Assembly: GCF_039545035.1 (NCBI RefSeq)
Contig: NZ_BAABRO010000002.1
Coordinates: 1-64,000, forward strand
Reading direction: 5' to 3'
Length of the DNA: 64,000 nt
Source: Novipirellula caenicola
GTDB taxonomy: Bacteria > Planctomycetota > Planctomycetia > Pirellulales > Pirellulaceae
Numbering within the stretch: the first letter of the stretch is position 1; each line of letters starts with the position of its first letter. Positions 18,855 through 27,542 of this stretch are shown here, one piece after another. Made by a program: the position numbers and the translations under genes. The notes under the pieces were generated by a model. The model saw only the letters and a program-made list of their open reading frames with translations, was not told the DNA's origin and made no database searches.

Positions 18855-19319
18855 ATGTCATCTCATCACGGTATTCTTGTGCATGTCGTTTTTTCAACCA
18901 AATATCGTAAGCCACTTCTTCACTCAGATTGGTTAGACGACCTCTTCGCTTACATCGGAGGAACAATAAAGGAGCACAAAGCCGTACTACTGAAGTCGGG
19001 CGGAATTGAAGATCACGTTCATTTGTTGCTTAAGATCCATCCCACGTTTGCAATCGCTGCGACCATTCAATTGCTAAAAGCAAACTCATCGAAGTGGATC
19101 AACGAGCAAAAATGGTTGAAAAACAAATTCCAATGGCAACTTGGTTACGGTGCATTCTCAGTCAGTCAATCGATGGCGAATGAAGTCAAGGCGTACATTG
19201 CGGGTCAACGGGAACATCATCGCAAACGGACCTTCCGCGATGAGTACCTAGCAATGCTCAAGAAACATGCAATCGAATTTGATCCACGCTACGTCTTCGA
19301 ACAGGAAATCGTTGGGTGA
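18855..19319 (+). CDS. tnpA: IS200/IS605-type Y1 transposase (TnpA)
   Basis: 154 residues from the ATG at 18855, with AGGAG eight bases upstream; the longer open frame from 18666 is repeat DNA. The HUH motif is His54-Val-His56 (DHVHLLLK), and the catalytic Tyr114 with Gln118 lies in the helix KAYIAGQ; WQLGYGAFSVS precedes it, as in IS200/IS605 TnpA. These enzymes nick single-stranded DNA at hairpins by a 5-prime phosphotyrosine intermediate. No tnpB neighbour is present. REP-like hairpins flank it on both sides (18268-18800 and 19324-19424), as expected either for an IS200 element or for a REP-associated (RAYT-like) domesticated enzyme. All key residues are present, so it appears intact. Confidence 0.9.
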   Translation: MSSHHGILVHVVFSTKYRKPLLHSDWLDDLFAYIGGTIKEHKAVLLKSGGIEDHVHLLLKIHPTFAIAATIQLLKANSSKWINEQKWLKNKFQWQLGYGAFSVSQSMANEVKAYIAGQREHHRKRTFRDEYLAMLKKHAIEFDPRYVFEQEIVG

Positions 19320-19323
19320 AAAC

Positions 19324-19424
19324 GCCTGTCGTCGCGTTGCGACTGGTCTAGAATGAGCGCGGAATAACCACCGACTGACGACGGTGTCTACCACATGCCA
19401 TCGCTTCGCGGTTTTCGACCAACC
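19324..19424. repeat. REP-like module downstream of transposase
   Basis: Begins five bases after the tnpA stop: CTGTCGTCGCGTTGCGACTG, a degenerate CACCGACTGACGACGGTG arm, and CCATCGCTTCGCGG. It is the downstream partner of the cluster at 18264-18670 and probably marks the right side of the transposase-associated unit. Confidence 0.7.
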
Positions 19425-19474
19425 AAGGATTTGTGTTCGCGTGCTAACCCTTCGTGATTGCGTGTGCTTTGCTG

Positions 19475-20674
19475 CTAGGGTTGCGGGGTGGTCTCGTGTT
19501 GGCTGAGGTGCTTTGCGAAGGCGACGGCGTTGGCGAGCCGTAGCGATGCTCGGGAACTGCCGTCCACTTGAGCCTGGATCGCTTGGTCGACCAAGAACGA
19601 CTCGAGTGAATCGGATTTGGTGTGCGACTTCATATGTATCGACTTTAGGATCAAGGTGTCGGAAAACTCGGCATCGACGTTCCTCAGCAACTTTGCAGTG
19701 TTCGAATGATACACAGCAACGTGGTCGGTCGGTCGCAAGAATGCTCGCCACTGCTCGCGAAAGGTATCGACCGAGACGGCATTGGCGAAGTCATGCTCGG
19801 TCAACTGCAGACGACCGAGAAAATCACTGTCGAGCCCCGAGTCGGTTTCGATCATGCACTCAAATCGCTCGCCACTGACCAGCCGCTCGGCAGTCCACAG
19901 GATCGGTTTGGCGCGGAAACGATTGCGCACTCCTCGGCGTGCTCCGCGATCCAGCCGCTCTCCCTTCTCTTGCTCGCCGTAGGCGACGACGACATTCTCG
20001 AGCTCGCGTGTCAAAACGCGTGGCACGTTGGCCGAACCGCGACGCCGCGATTGGTTGGCTCGCCAATTGGTGGCTGACGGGGTGTGATTGAGTTGGTCAT
20101 CGACCATCCGCTCGAACGCACCAAGCAACCGATCAAGCCCCTCGGTCTCGGGCTCGATCGCCCGCAATGCTGACACGGTGGCTTCGAGCGTCGATAGCGC
20201 ATGTTCGTTCGGCTCGCGGCGGATTCGATAGCGGCCAGGGGTTGCCGGTGCCAATCGGTACCGCGGCAATGTTTGCAGTCGAGGGATATCCCGCATCAAC
20301 GTTTTGGCGTGATGCCATGTGCCGTCGATCACGATCAATTGCTCGGGACGTTCGGAAGGCGAAAGTTCGCTCAACAATTTCGCATCGTTGCCGGGGTACA
20401 ACACACCGACGCGATCAGACAGCGGCAGTGAATCGAACCGCCGGTTGAGGTCGACGTTGTGCTCGGTCATCAAATCACAGCGGCGGAGCGATTGATTGAC
20501 AATGCGGGCGGTGTTGAACGGGTGAAACCGCTCGCGGCGATGCTGCAAAATCAACACGTCGGTTTGGTTATCGACCTCGGGAATCACGTCGCAGAAACAG
20601 GCCTCGGCGGGCCGGAAACAGCGATAGCAACGTGGTTCAGCGTCCTTGGAGGGTCGGGTTTGCAGAGCAGGCAT
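19475..20674 (-). CDS. DTW-domain tRNA-uridine aminocarboxypropyltransferase
   Basis: 399 residues. The N-terminal half is a DTW domain: a zinc-like Cys cluster (Cys16, 19, 26, 28 in CYRCFRPAEACFC), then DGTW at 117-120 followed by HHAKTL, and REPNEHALSTLEA. DTW enzymes (TapT/TuaA, DTWD1/2) transfer the 3-amino-3-carboxypropyl group from S-adenosylmethionine to uridine (acp3U47) in tRNA. Bacterial TapT is about 200-250 residues. Here roughly 170 extra residues follow (a basic linker with RGARRGVRNRFRAK, then a mixed alpha/beta segment), whose role is unknown. It is transcribed divergently from the PQQ-propeller gene. Confidence 0.85.
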   Translation of the reverse strand: MPALQTRPSKDAEPRCYRCFRPAEACFCDVIPEVDNQTDVLILQHRRERFHPFNTARIVNQSLRRCDLMTEHNVDLNRRFDSLPLSDRVGVLYPGNDAKLLSELSPSERPEQLIVIDGTWHHAKTLMRDIPRLQTLPRYRLAPATPGRYRIRREPNEHALSTLEATVSALRAIEPETEGLDRLLGAFERMVDDQLNHTPSATNWRANQSRRRGSANVPRVLTRELENVVVAYGEQEKGERLDRGARRGVRNRFRAKPILWTAERLVSGERFECMIETDSGLDSDFLGRLQLTEHDFANAVSVDTFREQWRAFLRPTDHVAVYHSNTAKLLRNVDAEFSDTLILKSIHMKSHTKSDSLESFLVDQAIQAQVDGSSRASLRLANAVAFAKHLSQHETTPQP

Positions 20675-20888
20675 CGATGACGGTGAAACGGGAAAAATAG
20701 GTGAATTGAGGATCGGCCGAGCAAGGAGACCTTGATGACCTTGGCCGTAGTGTACTGTAAAATGCCGCCCTGCCTTCCCCCAATCCGATCGCAGTCCGCC
20801 GACAAGACGGCGTCATCCTCCAATCCTCGATGGCCATCTTCATCGCGCGTCGAAGTCCTCGGCCCCATTATCACTGAGTGTAATTATT

Positions 20889-22169
20889 ATGAATCGTTCT
20901 ATTTGGATTGCCGGACTGGCAAGCTTGCTATGTCTTTCGCAGTGGATGACCGCGGATGTCCACGCCGACAATTGGGCTCATTGGCGTGGGCCAACGGGTA
21001 ACGGAGTCGCGCCCGGTGCCAATCCGCCGGTTGAATTCGATAGCCACAAAAACGTGAAATGGAAAGTCAAAATTCCAGGTCGCAGCTCGGGTTCGCCGGT
21101 GGTGTGGGAGGATCGTGTCTTTGTCGTCACCAGCGAACCGGCGAGCAATGCGAATCGCGCAGGCGGACTGCCTCGTTTGAGTTTCAAACTGCTGTGTTTT
21201 GATCGCGGGACCGGCAACTTGGTTTGGGACGCGGTCGCCACCACGTCGACGCCTCATGAACCGACGCATGCAACCAACAGTTTTGCATCCGCGTCGCCCT
21301 GTACCGACGGCGAGCACGTTCACGCGCATTTTGGTTCGCGCGGCCTGTACTGCTACACAATGGACGGCCAGCTGGTGTGGAAGCGTGACGATTTTGGCAA
21401 GATGCAAACGCGGAATTCGTTTGGCGAAGGCAGCTCGCCCACGATCGAAGGCGAGATGATCTTGTTGCCGTGGGACCACGAAGGTGACTCGGCGCTGTAC
21501 GCGTTGGACAAGCGAACGGGCAAGACGATTTGGAAAACCGAACGCGACGAACCCACCGGCTGGGCCACGCCGCTGGTGGTTCCGTCAGATGGCAAAAAAC
21601 AAGTGATCATGAATGGTGATACCACCGCTCGCAGCTATGACTTGGAAACCGGCAACGAGTTGTGGTCGTGCGGGGGTCAAACCGAGCGTCCTGCAGCGAG
21701 TCCGGTGTACGCCGATGGAATCGTTTACATTGGCAGCGGATTTCGTGGTGCGTTCTTGGGCGCATTCGAGCTGGACGGCCGCGGCGACATCGCAGGAACC
21801 CGCAACGTGGTGTGGCACTTGGATCGCGACACGCCTGATATCGCTTCACCGTTGCTGTCGTCTGGACGCATCTATTTCTACAAAGGCAAATCGGGATTGT
21901 TGTCGTGCGTCGACGCCAAGACGGGGAAACTGTTTTACAGCACGCAGCGATTGCCAGGACTGCAGAACATCTATGCATCCCCCGTTGCCGCAGGAGGCTA
22001 TGTCTATCTGTTCGATCGCAGCGGGTCGGTCGTGGTGATCGAAGATTCGCCGACGCTAAAGGTGGTGGCGACGAGTTCGATGGGCGAGACCGTAGATGCT
22101 ACGCCCGCGATCGTTGACAACGAGATGTTCATCCGTGGCGAAGAACATCTGTTTTGCATTGCGAAGTAG
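20889..22169 (+). CDS. Secreted PQQ-like beta-propeller protein
   Basis: 426 residues with a signal peptide ending around residue 26 (MTADVHA). The mature start NWAHWRGPTGNGVAPGANPP is typical of planctomycete PQQ-propeller proteins. Repeats with G-x-x-x-W blade motifs follow (DRGTGNLVWDA, MDGQLVWKRDD, DKRTGKTIWKT, DLETGNELWSC, DAKTGKLFYS), forming a BamB-like propeller. No dehydrogenase catalytic residues are visible, so a binding or scaffold role in the periplasm is more likely than PQQ-dependent oxidation. Monocistronic; the downstream sequence is repetitive. Confidence 0.85.
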   Translation: MNRSIWIAGLASLLCLSQWMTADVHADNWAHWRGPTGNGVAPGANPPVEFDSHKNVKWKVKIPGRSSGSPVVWEDRVFVVTSEPASNANRAGGLPRLSFKLLCFDRGTGNLVWDAVATTSTPHEPTHATNSFASASPCTDGEHVHAHFGSRGLYCYTMDGQLVWKRDDFGKMQTRNSFGEGSSPTIEGEMILLPWDHEGDSALYALDKRTGKTIWKTERDEPTGWATPLVVPSDGKKQVIMNGDTTARSYDLETGNELWSCGGQTERPAASPVYADGIVYIGSGFRGAFLGAFELDGRGDIAGTRNVVWHLDRDTPDIASPLLSSGRIYFYKGKSGLLSCVDAKTGKLFYSTQRLPGLQNIYASPVAAGGYVYLFDRSGSVVVIEDSPTLKVVATSSMGETVDATPAIVDNEMFIRGEEHLFCIAK

Positions 22170-22274
22170 TTTTGCATCGCGAATTAAGATCGTGAAATAG
22201 GGATCGCGAAGTAGGGATCGCGATATAGGATCGCGGCGTGACGCATGTGCAGGCGGCAGGCAACGGCATTTGCT

Positions 22275-22420
22275 TTTCGTAGCGACGCTTGCCAGAGCGT
22301 GGAGGGTTGCCGGCCAAATGTGAATCACCACCTTCTGGCAAAGGTAGCTACGCTCGCCAGAGCGTGGAGGGTGGCCGGCCAATACGAACCACCACCTGCT
22401 GGCGAAGGCAGCTACGAGAA
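22275..22420. repeat. Solo cores of the MITE-like palindrome
   Basis: Contains CTTGCCAGAGCGTGGAGGGT and, in inverse orientation, GCTACGCTCGCCAGAGCGTG ... CACCTGCTGGCGAAGGCAGC. This matches the interior of the 142-bp element at 14351-14492 but without its terminal inverted repeats, in about one and a half copies. Just upstream, 22190-22236 carries four short direct copies around GGGATCGCGAAGTA. Its end overlaps the 3-prime end of the membrane-protein gene. Confidence 0.6.
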
Positions 22421-22828
22421 AAGGTTACTTGCAAGGACGGCGGTCCAGGCGACGGTGCGAATCCAATTGGTGTGGACCAAACGGCGAATCGTGGCAACGT
22501 CGTAACCGTGTTGCTGCAAGCGATTGTGGCAGGGGACGCTGAGCGTGAACGTTGATACCCAGGCGATAACGATACCGAAGATCGCGAACCCAGCGGCGAT
22601 ACTTGGATTCGACACGATCGCCCAACCGTGCAGCCCGAGTTGTGCGAACATCAGCGGGATCACAAAGAACGAGATCAATTGGGTGTAGCGCCGGTGCCAC
22701 GATTGGAATCGATCGGGATCACAGTATTCAAACGAGGGATAAATGATCCACTGGACCAACCAAATCAGCACACAAAGTCCTGTGTCGACAAGCGGTTTGA
22801 GCTGCAGGACAGTGTCAGGGATGTTCAT
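22412..22828 (-). CDS. Small integral membrane protein, four TM segments
   Basis: 138 residues with hydrophobic segments near 10-30, 50-70, 75-98 and 120-135, plus a conserved-looking CHNRLQQHGYD and LVHTNWIRTVAW. The pattern resembles DUF1772-like four-helix membrane proteins, but I cannot assign a function. It overlaps the preceding gene by 14 bases (its ATG lies inside the last codons of the 22815-23321 gene), so the two are translationally coupled. Its 3-prime end runs into a dispersed repeat. Confidence 0.7.
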   Translation of the reverse strand: MNIPDTVLQLKPLVDTGLCVLIWLVQWIIYPSFEYCDPDRFQSWHRRYTQLISFFVIPLMFAQLGLHGWAIVSNPSIAAGFAIFGIVIAWVSTFTLSVPCHNRLQQHGYDVATIRRLVHTNWIRTVAWTAVLASNLFS

Positions 22829-23321
22829 TGAAAACGTCGATCAGAAAAGCAAACGAACGTTCGTAGATGCCGGGGGACGTGCTTTCACGCGGTCCGGCGA
22901 TGTTCAGCGTCGCAGGCTTTTGCTTGGCAAGCCAGCTGGCAATCATTGCGGGTTGGTCAACCGGTAACCGCACCAACAAATACGCTTTGCCAAGCCGATC
23001 GCAAATCCGCCGCGTCAATCGCGTGCCGCTACCTAGTTTCGTTTCGTACAAGATCAAGGTCGCGTCACTGTCGATCACGTTTTGCTCGGTCCGTGCGGGA
23101 TAGTCGCTCGATGGCATCTCTTGCAACTCATAGCGACTGGGGATGCTGCCGTCTTCGGACAAGCGGCCTGCCGGGCACCAACCGCCATGACCAATCCCCA
23201 ACGCGATCGCGACGTCCAACCCGGCTCGATCGACCCCGGTTTGGCCTCCAGAGATGATCATGGATGGCCAAAGTTGTGGTTTGGCGGCGTGTTTGATTTG
23301 TGACGACTTCTTTTTGGTCAT
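22815..23321 (-). CDS. Putative molybdenum-carrier / LOG-like nucleotide-binding protein
   Basis: 168 residues. The N-terminal Rossmann loop IISGGQTGVDRAGLDVAI (residues 22-39) and the following GIGHGGWCPAGRLSEDG are hallmarks of the putative molybdenum carrier (MoCo_carrier) family, related to YpsA/SLOG nucleotide-binding proteins. An LVRLPVD segment and a C-terminal LNIAGPRESTSPGIYE complete the fold. Molybdenum-cofactor binding is known only for the algal founding member, so here it is inference. It is soluble, overlaps the membrane-protein gene by 14 bases, and the pair forms a two-gene operon. Confidence 0.8.
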   Translation of the reverse strand: MTKKKSSQIKHAAKPQLWPSMIISGGQTGVDRAGLDVAIALGIGHGGWCPAGRLSEDGSIPSRYELQEMPSSDYPARTEQNVIDSDATLILYETKLGSGTRLTRRICDRLGKAYLLVRLPVDQPAMIASWLAKQKPATLNIAGPRESTSPGIYERSFAFLIDVFNEHP

Positions 23322-23447
23322 AACTACCGCTTTCGCCTACTCACTTCAAGCCGCACCGTCGGCTTTCGCTCTGCCAATGAGGCCGCTTCACGGGCGTTCG
23401 TGTTTTGCCAGTTTTTTCGGGAAGCATTAGTCTCCCCGGAGCCAATC

Positions 23448-23593
23448 GAAACTCTTGACGGCTTGTTGATTAAATGAAGTTTCCTGCGGCAAAGGGTGTA
23501 GGATGGACTTTCTAGTCCGTCAATGGTGTATTCGACGGACTAGGAAGTCCATCGTACGACTAAATCAACAAGCCGTTGACGAGTTCCGCTACA
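23448..23593. repeat. Dispersed long palindrome, copy 1
   Basis: About 146 bases: outer arms GACGGCTTGTTGATTAAAT and its complement, inner arms GGATGGACTTTCTAGTCCGT and GACGGACTAGGAAGTCCATC around a short AT-rich loop. Sister copies are at 40921-41070, 50786-50932 and 60567-60716. The ends carry the CGAAACTCTTGACG motif shared with the 109-bp array at 41 kb. Confidence 0.85.
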
Positions 23594-23609
23594 TCTATGG
23601 CAACTTTGA

Positions 23610-24356
23610 CTACCGCTGTTCGGGCGTTCCCAGTTTCGCTTCCATCGAATTGTCCAATACAAGATTTCGTCGCGATGGAATTAGCTTACCAAATTTCTGC
23701 CACGATTCGGGAAGCGGCGCGGACCAGCCGACTCGTTCGCGGAGGGTCGGATGGGTGATTTCGAGTTTCCAGCTATGCAGCGCGATCCCCGATTCGAATG
23801 GGTTGCTGGCGTCGTATTTCCGGTCGCCCCAAACAGGGAAACCGAGATGGGCGAATTGCAGCCGAATTTGATGTTTGCGTCCGGTCAACAACCGCACCGC
23901 GACGAGCGATGCATCGGGCGTGGCGGCGAGACAGACGTATCGCAGCCGAGCGAGCTGCGCCCCATCACGCTGTTTCGGCACAATTTCCATGCGACGGGCC
24001 GCGTCGTTCTTGGCAACATGGTCAACCAGCTCGCCATACTCGGCGTCCAAACATCCCTCGAGTACGGCGAGGTAGGTTTTCGAGGCGAGATCCTTGCCTT
24101 GACCTGAAAACTGGGGTGTCAACCGCGATGCTGCCTTGCTGGTTTTCGCCATCACGATCACGCCGCTGGTCATCGAATCCAATCGGCTGACGATCCCCAA
24201 ATACGCTCGGCCCGGCTTGTTGTAGCGTTTGCGAAGGTATTCGGTGGCGTAAATGTGCAGCGTGGGCCCCGTCTCTGCCCCCATCGTGATCAGTTCGGCT
24301 GGTTTATTGATGACCAGCAGGTGGTTGTCTTCGAAAAGGATGTCGAGATCGGACAT
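23610..24356 (-). CDS. RluA-family RNA pseudouridine synthase
   Basis: 248 residues, the short RluA form without an S4 domain. The core motif is IVSRLDSMTSGVIVMAKT with catalytic Asp60; LLTGRKHQIRLQFAHLG and GDRKYD (towards the C-terminus) are the standard RluA motifs for RNA binding and the fold. It isomerises uridine to pseudouridine in rRNA or tRNA; the target position cannot be assigned. It ends 17 bases from a dispersed palindrome, which may serve as its transcription end. The following 24357-24724 region upstream of the iron operon holds no recognisable gene. Confidence 0.9.
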   Translation of the reverse strand: MSDLDILFEDNHLLVINKPAELITMGAETGPTLHIYATEYLRKRYNKPGRAYLGIVSRLDSMTSGVIVMAKTSKAASRLTPQFSGQGKDLASKTYLAVLEGCLDAEYGELVDHVAKNDAARRMEIVPKQRDGAQLARLRYVCLAATPDASLVAVRLLTGRKHQIRLQFAHLGFPVWGDRKYDASNPFESGIALHSWKLEITHPTLRERVGWSAPLPESWQKFGKLIPSRRNLVLDNSMEAKLGTPEQR

Positions 24357-24724
24357 AAGTGAAAAGTGATTGGGGATTTTTGGATTTTGGGATTTTGGGC
24401 AACCAAGGCAACGGTACCGGTCGTAAGACCACCTACCGCAATCCCATTGGTTGTAGTGTCCCGTCGCGAGGAAACGTAGGGCATGCAGGCGATTCCGGGT
24501 GGATTCTTCGCTTCCGGTTCGAATCGGCGGCGAGAGAATCGTCGCGACAGGTCGTCAAGAGTTTCGATAAATGCACCCAACGATCCAAAACGCTCACGTC
24601 GCTTCCGCACTCCCCGGCTGCTACGCAATTCGTGGACGATTTTTACGGCCATCGTTCCGGGGTGCACGCACGCGGGATGCTTCGGCTGTCTTGACAACCC
24701 CATGCGAGATGTTCACAATCAGGC

Positions 24725-24747
24725 TTACTGAGACTGATTCTCAATAA
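24725..24747 (+). promoter_or_regulatory. Fur-box-like operator upstream of feoA
   Basis: TGAGACTGATTCTCA at 24729-24743 is a near-perfect dyad (TGAGA/TCTCA) in an AT-rich frame, close to the Fur box form TGAGAATxATTCTCA. It sits 15 bases before the GTG of feoA, ideal for iron-dependent repression of the feo operon. Assigned by pattern and context. Confidence 0.7.
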
Positions 24748-24758
24748 AAGGATAAGGC

Positions 24759-25013
24759 GTGACTGTGACGACACTTGATCAGCTGCAACCGGGGCAAATG
24801 GCCAAAATTGTCCGCATCGACGGATTTGATGGCATTGCATCCCGATTGCGAGAGATGGGATTTGTCCCTGGTCAATCGGTTCAATTCCTTCGCTCCGCGC
24901 CGCTGGGCGATCCGTTGAAATGCTCGGTCCAGGGCAGCCGGATTGCTGTTCGTTGTGGCGAAGCTCGTCGTGTCTATATTGAACCGATTGCCGAACCCGC
25001 ATTGGTATCGTAG
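24759..25013 (+). CDS. feoA: Ferrous iron transport protein A (FeoA)
   Basis: 84 residues from a GTG start with AAGG nearby. An SH3-like small protein: LQPGQMAKIVRI, ASRLREMGFVPGQSVQFL and GSRIAVRCGEARRVYI are the three FeoA blocks. It binds or stimulates FeoB in Fe2+ uptake at the inner membrane. First gene of feoA-feoB-FeoB-associated, behind the Fur-like box; 137 bases separate it from feoB. Confidence 0.93.
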   Translation: MTVTTLDQLQPGQMAKIVRIDGFDGIASRLREMGFVPGQSVQFLRSAPLGDPLKCSVQGSRIAVRCGEARRVYIEPIAEPALVS

Positions 25014-25150
25014 TGACCTCGTTCATTTCGCATTGCTTTGTTTCGCATTGCGTCAGACCCCGATGACCACGCCCTCTGCCCGCTTTCCTTCCTCAGTGCC
25101 TGAGTATTTCTTTCACTCGGCACGACCTTTCTTGGACGTAGAATAAATCA

Positions 25151-27526
25151 ATGGCGAGTTCCGCCAATCCTACTTTGCCCTCGGCGGGAACGACGGTTGC
25201 AAAGGTAACCTCCCGCGTCGCGCTCGTTGGCAATCCCAACACTGGCAAGAGCACCCTGTTCAATGCACTCGCGGGGATGAATGTCCGCACGGGCAACTAC
25301 GCCGGCGTCACGATTGAAAAGAAAATTGGACGCTGCGATCTAGGCGGCTCCGATTCCAGCGGCGACCGCCGCGTGATCGATCTGGTTGACCTGCCGGGCA
25401 CGTACAGCTTGGCTCCTCGATCCCCCGACGAATTGGTTGCGGTCGAAGTGTTGACCGGGGATGTCGAATCCGAATCGCCGATCGACGTGATTGTTTGCGT
25501 TGTCAACGCGACCGTGCTGCAGCGAAATTTGTTCTTGGTCAGCCAGGTGCTCGAGCTTGGCAAACCGACGATCATCGCATTGAACATGATCGACACGGCC
25601 GACGCCCGTGGCTTTGTGATCGACGTCGATCAATTGTCCAAAAACCTTGGCGTTCCGGTCGTTTGCACCAGCGCATCGCGGCGAACTGGCATCGCCGATT
25701 TAAAGTCCGCGATCCGCGGAGAACTTGAACAAGCCGACAGCGAATCGGTACAGATGAGCAAGCGTGACCGTCCGCTGCCCAGCGAGTTTTACGAAGTCTG
25801 CGATGAATTGCGGAGCGAACTGGTTTCGCGTGCCTGCACCACCGAATCGCTTTCGCAGCGGGCGGCAGCCGAATCGGTTTTGCCGGACCAGTATTTGATC
25901 GAGCGGATGCTGTTGGATCGCGGTGGCGAAGCGGAACGACGAGCGGTCCGCAGTCTAGGTGCTGCGGTGTTGCCAGCGATCAGCGCGGCACGAGAAAAAT
26001 TGGCTGAAAAGGTGGGCGATCCCATCGACATGGAATGCAGCGCTCGCTACTCGTGGGCAGCCCGTAGTCTGCAGGATGTCGTTTCGACCAAACTCGCAAA
26101 ACCACGAAACGCGACCGATTGGTTAGATGCGGTGTTGACGCATCGCGTGGTCGGACTGGTTTGCTTCTTTGCGATGATGTTCCTGATTTTCCAGTGCATC
26201 TATTCGTTTTCGTCCTATCCGATGGATGCGATCGAATATGGCACCGGACTGGTATCGGATTGGGTGACGGCGATCGTGCCGCCAGGAATGCTGCGAAGCT
26301 TGTTGGTGGACGGGGTGATCGCAGGCGTCGGTGGCGTTTTGATCTTTCTGCCGCAAATCGCGCTACTGTTCTTTTTCTTGGCACTGCTGGAAGATTGCGG
26401 CTACATGGCGCGGGCCGCCTTTTTGGTCGACCGCGTGATGACGTTGTTCGGTTTGAGCGGCAAGTCGTTTTTGCCGATGATGAGTTCGTTTGCGTGTGCG
26501 GTGCCGGGCGTGATGGCGACTCGCGTGATCGAAAACCGCCGCGACCGATTTGCCACGATCATGGTCGCGCCGCTGATGAGCTGTAGCGCTCGATTGCCCG
26601 TTTATCTGCTGTTGATCGGCGCCTTCATTCCAAGCGCCAGCTACGTCGGCGGATTCATGTCGACTCAGGCGCTCGTGTTGATGGCAATGTATTTGGTCGG
26701 CGTTGTGGTGGCGATTCCAGTGGCTTGGTTACTGAAACGAACACTGCTGCGAGGCGAAGTCGCTCCGTTTGTGTTGGAGCTACCTGAGTACAAAGTTCCT
26801 TCGGCGAGCGTATTGTTTTCGCGCGTTTGGGAAGCGAGCAAGGCGTTTGTGGTCCGTGCGGGCACGATGATCTTTGCGGCGTCGATCGTGATCTGGTTCG
26901 CTGGTTTTTGGCCAGGAGACCATTCGCGACAATTTGAAATCGAACGAGAACTCGAACGGCTCGAATCGATCCAGGTCGCCGCAAGTGAATCGCCGGCAAG
27001 TGAATTGGCAGCGGAGCCGGAGATCGTCACCGAATCGCCCGAACTTGACGAGATCGCAGCGAAAATAGAAACGCTCGAAGCCGAGCATCGCGTGTTGAGT
27101 GCGTCGCTATTGGAGAACAGTGCGCTCGGACATATCGGTCATGTGATCGCACCGGTGGTCAAGCCGCTCGGATGGGACTGGCGAATTGGAGTCGGCGCGG
27201 TCGCCAGTTTCCCGGCACGCGAGGTGATCATCGCGACGCTAGGAACGATCTACAGTCTTGGCGGCGACGTCGACGAAGAGGACGAAGGATTGATGTCGGC
27301 ACTACGAGCCTCGAAATGGCCCGATGGCCGACCGGTGTTCACGGTGCCGGTGGCGCTTTCGATCATGGTCTTCTTTGCGTTGTGTGCGCAATGTGTCAGC
27401 ACGCTGTTGGTGATCAAACGAGAAACCAATTCGTGGTTCTGGCCGGTGCTCAGTTTTTCTTACATGACCGTGCTGGCGTATTTTGGTGCCATGTTGACTT
27501 ATCAAGTCGGCACGCGTTTTTTCTAG
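25151..27526 (+). CDS. feoB: Ferrous iron transporter FeoB
   Basis: 791 residues. N-terminal GTPase: G1 GNPNTGKST at 27-35, the G2 region GNYAGVTIE, G3 DLPGTYSL, G4 NMID. A helical GDI-like spacer follows (about 190-330), then a polytopic membrane core with the Gate motifs (LLEDCGYMARAAFLVDR, and PLMSCSARLPVY with the conserved Cys). A periplasmic or loop insert at about 590-660 is Glu/Ala-rich (EIERELERLESIQ, ETLEAEHRVL) and likely coiled coil. The second gate half VGAVASFPAREVIIATLGTI is intact. It couples GTP hydrolysis to Fe2+ import in the inner membrane, regulated with feoA by the upstream Fur-like site. Confidence 0.96.
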   Translation: MASSANPTLPSAGTTVAKVTSRVALVGNPNTGKSTLFNALAGMNVRTGNYAGVTIEKKIGRCDLGGSDSSGDRRVIDLVDLPGTYSLAPRSPDELVAVEVLTGDVESESPIDVIVCVVNATVLQRNLFLVSQVLELGKPTIIALNMIDTADARGFVIDVDQLSKNLGVPVVCTSASRRTGIADLKSAIRGELEQADSESVQMSKRDRPLPSEFYEVCDELRSELVSRACTTESLSQRAAAESVLPDQYLIERMLLDRGGEAERRAVRSLGAAVLPAISAAREKLAEKVGDPIDMECSARYSWAARSLQDVVSTKLAKPRNATDWLDAVLTHRVVGLVCFFAMMFLIFQCIYSFSSYPMDAIEYGTGLVSDWVTAIVPPGMLRSLLVDGVIAGVGGVLIFLPQIALLFFFLALLEDCGYMARAAFLVDRVMTLFGLSGKSFLPMMSSFACAVPGVMATRVIENRRDRFATIMVAPLMSCSARLPVYLLLIGAFIPSASYVGGFMSTQALVLMAMYLVGVVVAIPVAWLLKRTLLRGEVAPFVLELPEYKVPSASVLFSRVWEASKAFVVRAGTMIFAASIVIWFAGFWPGDHSRQFEIERELERLESIQVAASESPASELAAEPEIVTESPELDEIAAKIETLEAEHRVLSASLLENSALGHIGHVIAPVVKPLGWDWRIGVGAVASFPAREVIIATLGTIYSLGGDVDEEDEGLMSALRASKWPDGRPVFTVPVALSIMVFFALCAQCVSTLLVIKRETNSWFWPVLSFSYMTVLAYFGAMLTYQVGTRFF

Positions 27527-27542
27527 GGGAGAGCATGGCATC

